DNA of 5,735 bases. Source: Chloroflexota bacterium. Its GTDB lineage: Bacteria; Chloroflexota; UBA6077; JACCZL01. Of the stretch, positions 1 to 4,520 are shown one piece after another (positions within the stretch are counted from its first letter, which is position 1; the number at the start of each line of letters is the position of its first letter). The stretch is taken from positions 1 through 5,735 of the forward strand of contig JADLFM010000218.1 in NCBI GenBank assembly GCA_020845495.1, given 5' to 3'. Made by a program: the position numbers and the translations under genes. The notes below the pieces were generated by a model. It saw only the letters and a program-made list of their open reading frames with translations. It made no database searches and was not told the origin of the DNA.

Positions 1-172
1 CGGTGTTGGCGCCGGCCACCTCGTGGCCGGGCACGGCCGCGCCGAGGGCGGTCATGAGGGTCGAGACCGAGAATGCGAGCGCCAGGAAGACGGCAAGCGA
101 CAGCGCGACGACGAACTTGAGCGCGTCGCGGCCGAGGCCGGAGAGGGCGAGCGCGACAAGGACGCGTGCCAT
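1..172 (-). CDS. N-terminus of a small membrane-anchored protein of a transfer operon (partial)
   Basis: The minus strand reads from an ATG at 172-170 without a stop to the window edge, 57 codons. It begins MARVLVALALSGLGRDALKF and continues into a hydrophobic stretch at about residues 19-43, then a Gly/Ala/Pro-rich linker. This looks like one N-terminal transmembrane anchor facing an external domain. The start is well supported: GGGAGG at 184-179 lies 6 nt upstream. The ATG overlaps by one base the TGA of a TrbL-like remnant (TGATG), the arrangement of translationally coupled operon genes. The first 20 or so residues match a broken copy at 4380-4520. In conjugation clusters such an anchor next to TrbL/VirB6 often carries a cell-wall hydrolase (NlpC/P60 or transglycosylase). 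That is a guess, because the body of the protein is outside the window. Confidence 0.6.
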   Translation of the reverse strand, partial: MARVLVALALSGLGRDALKFVVALSLAVFLALAFSVSTLMTALGAAVPGHEVAGANT

Positions 173-281
173 CAGCGTCCTCCCGTCGATCGCCCACGGT
201 TACCCGCGAGAACGCGGACTCCTTGGCGTAAGGCGTCGTGGCGGACGAGGCCGCCACTACTCAGGGAGTGCAGCAGCGATT
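172..281 (-). pseudogene. C-terminal remnant of a second TrbL/VirB6-like gene
   Basis: The minus-strand frame ending at TGA 174-172 finishes VRHDALRQGVRVLAGNRGRS then TGGR. The intact TrbL-like protein at 4517-5569 finishes VRYYVYRQGARALEGGSGRL then TGGG. The shared VR-x(4)-RQGxRxL and the terminal TGG, together with DNA similarity continuing into the next gene, identify this as the tail of a paralogue. Similarity fades upstream of about 281 (last shared SL). The frame stays open to an ATG at 327, preceded by GGAGGG at 341-336, so a 51-residue peptide could still be made. All membrane segments are missing. The rest of the gene was lost, probably when the material at about 300-4380 arrived. 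The left boundary is approximate. Confidence 0.5.
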
Positions 282-438
282 CGGACCGACCGCGAGCTCC
301 CACGTCGATCATGAGCGGTAGCTGCATAGACGTGACCCTCCGTGGCTGAGATCGGCGTCAGTGCGCCGAGGCCAGCCTACGGAGGCTCGGTTTCACGACA
401 GCTACTTGGCGGCTACACGAGGGTTACTTCTGGGTCAC

Positions 439-466
439 TTCGCGGCAAGATTGCTATTCGCGGCAA
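439..466. repeat. Direct repeat TTCGCGGCAA x2, 18-bp period
   Basis: Two perfect copies of TTCGCGGCAA lie at 439-448 and 457-466, separated by GATTGCTA. They sit exactly where the IS1182 transposase stops resembling its family, and the minus-strand TAG that ends it (456-454) is between them. They may be transposase binding repeats in the right terminal region of the IS, or part of another element that truncated it. Confidence 0.5.
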
Positions 467-1215
467 TTCTTGAGTGCCATGAGTGCTGCATCAGGATCAG
501 TGGTGCTCGCCTCGAAGTCAGAGCGACGCCGATAGCCGTCTCGGATGATGGTTCGATCAGGTGCGCCGTCGCGGGCCCGCCAGTCGTGGCGTTCTTCGTT
601 GGCGTGGGCGAGCTGCTCGCGTTCGGCCTCGGAGATCGGGACGGGAAGCTCGATCGGCCGGCTCTCATCTTCGGCGAGGCCCGGCTCGTCGGCATCCTCG
701 TCGGTGAACAGCTCGCCGAGGTGCGCCTCGACCGCAAAGCGTGGGGCGATCGAGTCGAGGGAGGCGTTGGCCTTGACCTGGGTCGCGTCGAAGTACAGCT
801 CCTTGCCCCAGACCAGCCCGGCCTCGCGGCACTGCTCGGCGATCGTCTCGAAGAAGCGGCGGAACACGGCCAGGCCGTAGCGCCGCCGAATCCTGGTCAG
901 GCTCGAGTGATCAGGCAGCTCCTCATCCAGGTCGTACCCGAGGTACCACCGAACGCTGAGGCGATCGGCAGCCACCCGAACGAGTTCCCGCTCGGAGCGG
1001 ATCCCTTCGAAAAACATCACGAGCTGGAGCTTGAAAAAGACCTTCGGATCGACGGACGGCCGACCGCAATCCTTATAGGTGGCGCGGACCAGGTCGCGGA
1101 CGAAGCCCAGGTCCAGCTTGGCCTCAAGGTGTCGGTAGAAGTTGCCGACCGGCACCAGGTCCTCGATCGAACGATTACAGAGCGGGGCGAAGGCCCGCTC
1201 TTTCGTGCCCATCAT
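454..1215 (-). pseudogene. IS1182-family transposase, C-terminally truncated
   Basis: This encodes the first 253 residues of a DDE transposase of the IS1182 type (DUF772 N-terminal domain), which normally has about 450-500 residues. Family signatures appear in order: FAPL near residue 9, DLVP-x(3)-FYRHLE at 19-31, GRPSVDPKVFFKLQLVMFFE at 51-70, LSVRWYLGYDLDEELPDHSS at 86-105, and YFDATQVKANASLDS at 141-155 with D143 as the likely first catalytic Asp. An acidic variable insert spans about 170-205. The frame passes STTDPDA at 237-243, then ends after an unrelated CRE. The second Asp and the Glu of the DDE triad are absent, so it cannot be active. The start is ATG 1215, with AGGGAGG at 1230-1224 and 8 nt spacing; an in-frame ATG at 1236 overlaps that ribosome binding site and is less likely. 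Confidence 0.85.
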
Positions 1216-1223
1216 CGCGCAGG

Positions 1224-1230
1224 CCTCCCT
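1224..1230 (-). promoter_or_regulatory. Ribosome binding site deciding the IS1182 transposase start
   Basis: AGGGAGG on the minus strand lies 8 nt before ATG 1215. It falls inside the coding sequence that would follow from the upstream ATG at 1236, which argues for the internal start. Confidence 0.55.
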
Positions 1231-1336
1231 CGCCATTGAGGTGGCATTGGCGACGTTACGGCAAGCTCTGACCCAAGCGACCGGGAGTGGCCTGGATCAG
1301 CCTGGGAGCGATGGATGCGCTGGACGTGACGGTGCG

Positions 1337-2185
1337 CTACTTGGTTCCCGTACCGACGAGAACTTCTCCCGGTAATGCGAAGCCGGTTGGGTCTTCGAAC
1401 TGGTAGAGGACCTGGCCGACCTCTGTCCATGTCGCCTCGCTTTCGGCCCGGGTGGCCCCAGCGAGCAGCTCGGTGATGGGCACGACCGTCTCTTGCACAA
1501 GCTGGAGACAGTCGGCAGCCGACGGCAGGCGCAGCACGATGGGCACCGCCTGCACGCGCGGGTCAGAGAAGCCCGCCCGGCGGTACGCTGCCTCGAGCAA
1601 GCCCGGCCTGCCCAAGCGCAGAACTGTCAGGCTGGTGAGCGGCCGAGGGCGTGTGCCGGTGTGCTGCCAGATGATCGGGGCCAGGAGCGAGAAGATCGGA
1701 TTGCGTTCCGGGCTCGAGTACACGATCGCGGCCAGCTTGCCGCCCGGCACGAGCACCCGCCGGATGCCGCGCAGGGCGCGACCCAGGTGCGGGAAGAACA
1801 TCAATCCCAGGCGGGAGATCACGGCGTCAAACGACGCGCGTTCGAGGTTGAGGTGCTCGGCGTCCATCACCTGTGCCCGCAGGTTGGTATAACCTGCCTC
1901 TCGTGCCGCCTCGGTCGCCTCCCGCACCATCGCCGGGGCCACATCCGTCGCGAGGACCAAGCCACTCGGGCCGACCCGACGAGCGGCCGCTAGCGCCTCC
2001 GCCCCCGCACCTGCCGCCACAACCAGGACGCGGCTTCCAGCCACCACTCCGGCGAGGTCGAGCATCAGCTCGGTCGCCGGAGCGAGTTGCGCGTCGCGCA
2101 CGCGATCCCAGTGGCGCCGCGCCCGGGCGGTCGTGCCCCACGAGACAGGCTCGTCATTCCCATCGGCTGATGACGAGGCTCGCAT
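1337..2185 (-). CDS. Class I SAM-dependent methyltransferase, UbiE/Methyltransf_11-like
   Basis: This is a 282-residue cytoplasmic protein with a Rossmann-type methyltransferase core that would transfer a methyl group from S-adenosylmethionine to an unidentified, probably small-molecule acceptor. Motif I is VLVVAAGAGAEALAAA at residues 53-68. Family members usually read VLDVAAG here, so the acidic residue before the glycine loop is Val, a mild oddity. LATDVAP at 78-84 carries the ribose-binding acidic residue, MDAEHLNL at 107-114 follows the adenine-contact strand, FDAVISRLGLMFFPH at 119-133 is motif IV, and RVLVPGGKLAAIVYS at 143-157 is the post-motif strand. The C-terminus (TGFALPGEVLVGTG) looks complete. 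The ATG at 2185 is preferred: the TTG at 2287 would add 34 Gly/Ala-rich residues. It has only a weak upstream GGGGTGA. It is transcribed divergently from the IS110 transposase and reads as passenger cargo; no substrate can be assigned. Confidence 0.85.
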   Translation of the reverse strand: MRASSSADGNDEPVSWGTTARARRHWDRVRDAQLAPATELMLDLAGVVAGSRVLVVAAGAGAEALAAARRVGPSGLVLATDVAPAMVREATEAAREAGYTNLRAQVMDAEHLNLERASFDAVISRLGLMFFPHLGRALRGIRRVLVPGGKLAAIVYSSPERNPIFSLLAPIIWQHTGTRPRPLTSLTVLRLGRPGLLEAAYRRAGFSDPRVQAVPIVLRLPSAADCLQLVQETVVPITELLAGATRAESEATWTEVGQVLYQFEDPTGFALPGEVLVGTGTK

Positions 2186-2287
2186 GGCGGTCACCCCATC
2201 TGCGCCGCCGCGAGTCCCTCCAGCAGCGCCCGCCACATCATACCCCGCCCCGCCCAGTCCAGACCCCGCTCCCGCCCCATTTTTCAA

Positions 2288-2527
2288 CAGTTGCTCATGG
2301 ACCTTCGGCCCACCACCGGCGAATGAAAATGGCGGCGGCGCTATGCTGGAGAGCTGGCGTGCGGAGCGTCAGAGGTCGGCCTAGCCTGGTGCAGCAAGCC
2401 CGATCAACAGTTGGACCCTGGGCGCCCTGGAGCACCACCGATTGTCGCCCCGTCCGTGGGAGCACGCAGACCAGACTCTGCAAGAGATGGGCGCCCCCTC
2501 CGTCCGCCAGCCAAGGAGGGTACGGTG
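2288..2527. other. Divergent intergenic region; probable IS110 left noncoding end
   Basis: These 240 bases separate the methyltransferase from the IS110 transposase and carry no convincing gene. They hold the second copies of two short repeats. CAACAGTTG, itself CAAC-A-GTTG dyad-symmetric, occurs at 2285-2293 and 2405-2413. The palindrome GGGCGCCC occurs at 2420-2427 and 2489-2496. In IS110-group elements the noncoding DNA upstream of the transposase encodes the bridge RNA, so this is where one would be expected. I cannot assign its loops or the left end. No clear -35/-10 pair was found for either gene. Confidence 0.35.
2496..2520 (+). promoter_or_regulatory. Hairpin sequestering the ribosome binding site of the IS110 transposase
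   Basis: CCCTCC at 2496-2501 is perfectly complementary to GGAGGG at 2515-2520, leaving a 13-nt loop. GGAGGG is the core of the AAGGAGGG ribosome binding site (2513-2520), 7 nt before ATG 2528. Folded RNA would hide the site and lower transposase translation, a common strategy for insertion sequences. The stem could also be the 3' part of a structured IS110 RNA. The pairing is read directly; its function is inference. Confidence 0.5.
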
Positions 2528-3694
2528 ATGGAGATCGTCTATGAGCGATGCTGCGGAGTCGACGTCCACAAGAAGAGTGTTGTTGCCTGCCTGATCGTGC
2601 CGGGGCCGACTGGCGCGCCGTCCAAGCAGGTGCGGACGTTCGGGACGATGACCGCCGACGTGCTGGAGTTGTCGGATTGGCTCACGTCGGCGGCGGTCAC
2701 CCACGTAGCCATGGAGAGCACCGGCGTCTACTGGAAGCCGCTCTGGAACCTGCTGGAGGGTAGCTTCGAGCTGGTGCTCGCCAACGCCCGACACATCAAG
2801 GCCGTCCCAGGCCGCAAGACCGACGTCCGTGATTGCGAGTGGATCGCCGATCTGCTGCGGCACGGGTTGCTGCGCGGCAGCTTCGTGCCCGATCGTGCCC
2901 AGCGCGAGCTGCGTGAACTGACGCGGTACCGCACGTCGCTGGTCCGGGAACGAACGGCCGAGGCGAACCGGCTGCAGAAGACGCTGGAGGGCGCGAACAT
3001 CAAGCTGGCCGCCGTCGCCACCGACATCCTCGGGGTCTCCGGCCGAGCGATGCTGATGGCATTGGTGGAAGGCACCGCCGACGCGGCCACCATGGCCGAC
3101 CTGGCCAGGGGGCGACTGCGCGAGAAGATCCCGCAGTTGGAGCGAGCACTCGCCGGACGCTTCGGCCCCCATCAGCGATTTATGGTGGCCGAGCAGTTGG
3201 CGCACCTCGACTTCCTGGACGGGGCGATCGGCCGGGTCAGCACGGAGGTGGTCGAGCGCGTGCGCGACGTCGAGCCGGCCATCGCCCACCTGGACACGAT
3301 CCCCGGCGTCGGCCGGTACGTCGCCGAGGCGCTGGTCGCCGAGATCGGCACCGATATGACGCGCTTCCCCAGCGCCAACCACCTCGCGTCCTGGGCCGGG
3401 ATGTGCCCCGGCAACAACGAGAACGCGGGCAAACGACGCAGCGGGAAGACGCGCAAGGGCAGTCCCTGGCTGCGGTCGCTCCTCATCCAAGCCGCCCATG
3501 CGGCCGCGCGGAAGCGCAACACCTACCTCTCAGCACTCTACCGACGCCTGGCAGCCCGGCGCGGCAAGAGCCGAGCCGCCGTCGCCGTCGGCCATGCCAT
3601 CCTGGTGATCGCCTATCACCTGCTCCAGCGAGACGCCGACTACAAGGATCTCGGCCCCTTCTACTTCGAGGAGCGTGACCGTGACGCGGAATAG
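2528..3694 (+). CDS. IS110-family DEDD transposase, probably inactive (Ser-to-Asn, premature stop)
   Basis: This encodes a 388-residue transposase of the IS110 family, which acts on DNA with a RuvC-like DEDD domain and a serine nucleophile in its C-terminal Tnp domain (Pfam transposase_20). The RuvC-like acids are present: D12 in GVDVHK, E63 in MESTGVYWKPLW, and D99 and D102 in GRKTDVRDCEWIADLL. A helical linker spans about 125-240. The C-terminal domain has TIPGVGRYVAEALVAEIG at 257-274, then SWAGMCPGNNENAGKRRSG at 288-306. In this family the residue after the Glu (usually NNESAGKR; S241 of IS621 as I recall it) is the catalytic Ser. Here codon 3422-3424 is AAC, Asn299, one G-to-A change from AGC. 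The start is ATG 2528, with AAGGAGGG at 2513-2520. A TAG at 3692 cuts off a family-like tail that continues in frame. Confidence 0.9.
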   Translation: MEIVYERCCGVDVHKKSVVACLIVPGPTGAPSKQVRTFGTMTADVLELSDWLTSAAVTHVAMESTGVYWKPLWNLLEGSFELVLANARHIKAVPGRKTDVRDCEWIADLLRHGLLRGSFVPDRAQRELRELTRYRTSLVRERTAEANRLQKTLEGANIKLAAVATDILGVSGRAMLMALVEGTADAATMADLARGRLREKIPQLERALAGRFGPHQRFMVAEQLAHLDFLDGAIGRVSTEVVERVRDVEPAIAHLDTIPGVGRYVAEALVAEIGTDMTRFPSANHLASWAGMCPGNNENAGKRRSGKTRKGSPWLRSLLIQAAHAAARKRNTYLSALYRRLAARRGKSRAAVAVGHAILVIAYHLLQRDADYKDLGPFYFEERDRDAE

Positions 3695-3760
3695 CGTCGT
3701 CTCGTCCATCGCCTCGAGCGTCTGGGTTACACGGTCTCCCTCGAGCCGTCAGCCGCGTAG
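3695..3760 (+). pseudogene. Orphaned in-frame C-terminal tail of the IS110 transposase
   Basis: Directly after the TAG at 3692-3694 the same frame stays open for 21 codons, reading RRLVHRLERLGYTVSLEPSA then A, and stops at TAG 3758-3760. Tails of the form RRLxRRLExLGYxVxLxP are common at the end of IS110-type transposases as I know them, so the ancestral protein was probably 410 residues. The upstream stop could be a nonsense mutation, for example from a CAG codon. Amber read-through is possible but there is no other sign of it. Confidence 0.6.
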
Positions 3761-3779
3761 TCCCGGAGGGTTATTTTCA

Positions 3780-3818
3780 GACCAGGCTCGGTGGTTCCGG
3801 GAACCGCTGGCTCTGGTC
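3780..3818 (+). other. Stem-loop downstream of the IS110 transposase
   Basis: GACCAG at 3780-3785 pairs with CTGGTC at 3813-3818. Inside, GGTTC at 3793-3797 pairs with GAACC at 3801-3805 around a CGG loop, and intervening bases allow further G-C and G-U pairs. No U-run follows, so this is not a classical terminator. It may be part of the IS110 right end or of a structured RNA. Confidence 0.4.
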
Positions 3819-3859
3819 ATGGGCGCGAATTGGAATGAGAAAGGTGATCAGAGGCTTGG

Positions 3860-3908
3860 ACCGAGACGCAAAACGACCCAGGAAGCTCGCGCCCCCTGGG
3901 TCATCGGT
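3860..3908 (+). other. Nested stem-loop, possible IS110 right-end structure
   Basis: GACCCAG at 3875-3881 is perfectly complementary to CTGGGTC at 3896-3902, with a 14-nt loop. Outside it ACCGA at 3860-3864 pairs with TCGGT at 3904-3908. No T-tract follows. With the hairpin at 3780-3818 it forms a structured block beginning 20 bases after the ancestral transposase stop. Confidence 0.4.
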
Positions 3909-4106
3909 CAGTCGAAAACGAGGCGGTGACCGTCGCCCCGTTCTACCTGCCGCGGCATCGTCCCGAAGGACCGGTCTGCTACGGCTGTCGGCGCACCCGT
4001 GAGAGGCGCCACATCTGACACATCCAGCGTACAGTGCCCCGGCCGATCAGTCCAGCCATTTTCGCCTCGCGAGTATCACGACTGCATCACGCCTACGCCC
4101 ATGCCG

Positions 4107-4325
4107 CTAAAGAAGGCCAAACGGTCGTAGCGTGACGCTGAGCCAACGTCCGCCTTCGGCCTCGAGGCGTGCACACCGCAGCACCTCGTACGCCCCGAGC
4201 GCTGCCGGCTCGAGGCGCCTGTGACCGGAACGCGCAGCCTCGAAGAAGTCGACGCGCGACCCGCGCTCAAACCATTGGCCTTCGTCAGGGACACGTTCGA
4301 CGAGATCCGTCTTCACCGGGGGCAT
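4107..4325 (-). CDS. Small orphan protein, 72 residues, function unknown
   Basis: I do not recognise this protein. It starts at ATG 4325, chosen because GGAGG at 4336-4332 sits 6 nt upstream, one of the best ribosome binding sites in the window; the in-frame GTG at 4340 would overlap that site. The product begins MPPVKTDLVERVPDEGQWFE and ends SVTLRPFGLL. It is soluble and charged, with a predicted mixed fold: an acidic N-terminal third, RVDFFEAAR at about 24-32, an Ala/Leu/Glu-rich helix at about 39-58 (LEPAALGAYEVLRCARLEAE), then a short strand (RWLSVTLRPF). No signal peptide or membrane segment is seen. It follows the broken transfer gene on the same strand after a 54-base gap and may be cargo or a fragment of a larger protein. 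Confidence 0.5.
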   Translation of the reverse strand: MPPVKTDLVERVPDEGQWFERGSRVDFFEAARSGHRRLEPAALGAYEVLRCARLEAEGGRWLSVTLRPFGLL

Positions 4326-4331
4326 CAACCA

Positions 4332-4336
4332 CCTCC
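4332..4336 (-). promoter_or_regulatory. Strong ribosome binding site of the orphan gene
   Basis: GGAGG on the minus strand with the 6-nt spacer TGGTTG before ATG 4325. It fixes the start and is the main reason to believe this small gene is real. Confidence 0.55.
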
Positions 4337-4379
4337 GCACACCACTTCAGTGACGTAACGACCGGCGAGTTCTGGCGGC

Positions 4380-4520
4380 TCAGGCGCCACCCGCCGAGAG
4401 TGGACCAGGTCTGTTGCGGAAAAGATCCTCGGTCGTGGGGCCGACGCCCACGATCTCGACTCGGAGAAGGCGGTAACCGAGGAAGGAGAGAGCGAACGCG
4501 ACGACGATGCGTGCGGTCAG
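4380..4520 (-). pseudogene. Start-less remnant of the membrane-protein gene that follows TrbL
   Basis: The frame reads LTARIVVAFALSFLGYRLLR and continues to a stop at 4380. TARIVVAFALSFLG matches MARVLVALALSGLG at the start of the gene at 1-172, and the GGGAGG ribosome binding site upstream is conserved. The ATG is replaced by ACC, so initiation would need the CTG at 4520 that overlaps the preceding TGA. After about 22 residues similarity ends and the frame runs 24 more codons through unrelated sequence. This looks like the broken 5' end of a paralogue of the left-edge gene. Leaky CTG initiation of a 46-residue membrane peptide cannot be excluded. Confidence 0.5.

Larger units (their letters stand above)
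422..1282 (-). mobile_element. Internally deleted IS1182-family element (ends tentative)
   Basis: The element is defined by the truncated transposase it contains. A possible imperfect terminal inverted repeat is the plus-strand motif GGTTACTTCTGGGTCA (422-437) against the complement of 1267-1282, which reads GGTCGCTTGGGTCAGA. They share TGGGTCA/TTGGGTCA and an outer GGT. If this is right, both ends survive and about 700 bp of the middle, including the C-terminal half of the transposase, is gone, leaving a non-autonomous derivative. No target-site duplication was recognised. The ends are inference; the transposase identity is firm. Confidence 0.35.
2405..3910 (+). mobile_element. IS110-family insertion sequence (ends unresolved)
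   Basis: The element is anchored by the DEDD transposase gene and flanked by noncoding, structure-rich DNA on both sides. IS110 elements typically lack obvious terminal inverted repeats and target duplications, so the boundaries given are working limits: the inner CAACAGTTG on the left and the last nested stem-loop on the right. It lies opposite in strand to all other genes here. Confidence 0.4.
3761..4106. other. Gene-poor interval between the IS110 element and the orphan gene
   Basis: Apart from the two stem-loops at 3780-3908 I see no supportable gene, RNA gene or repeat here. A frame open at 3675-3929 on the plus strand starts inside the transposase and has no ribosome binding site. From about 3910 to 4106 nothing was recognised. 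Confidence 0.4.

Noticed and set aside
3..349. Two overlapping plus-strand frames at the left edge
   Set aside because: The minus strand carries a better-supported gene start with ribosome binding site and homology to the right-hand junction.
366..390. Small hairpin CCGAGGCC...GGCTCGG, considered as a terminator
   Set aside because: The stem has a bulge and no T-tract on either strand; it could arise by chance at this GC content.
361..1239. Long plus-strand open frame of 292 codons
   Set aside because: It lies antisense to the clearly identified IS1182 transposase; no ribosome binding site and no family-like sequence.
1873..2544. 223-codon plus-strand frame running into the IS110 start
   Set aside because: Pro/Arg/Ser-rich composition typical of a shadow frame in GC-rich DNA, antisense to the methyltransferase and overlapping the transposase start.
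2381..3499. 372-codon minus-strand frame
   Set aside because: Fully antisense to the IS110 transposase, whose motifs are unambiguous.
3675..3929. 84-codon plus-strand frame after the IS110 transposase
   Set aside because: It starts inside the transposase in another frame, lacks a ribosome binding site, and overlaps the in-frame tail at 3695-3760 that is the better explanation.
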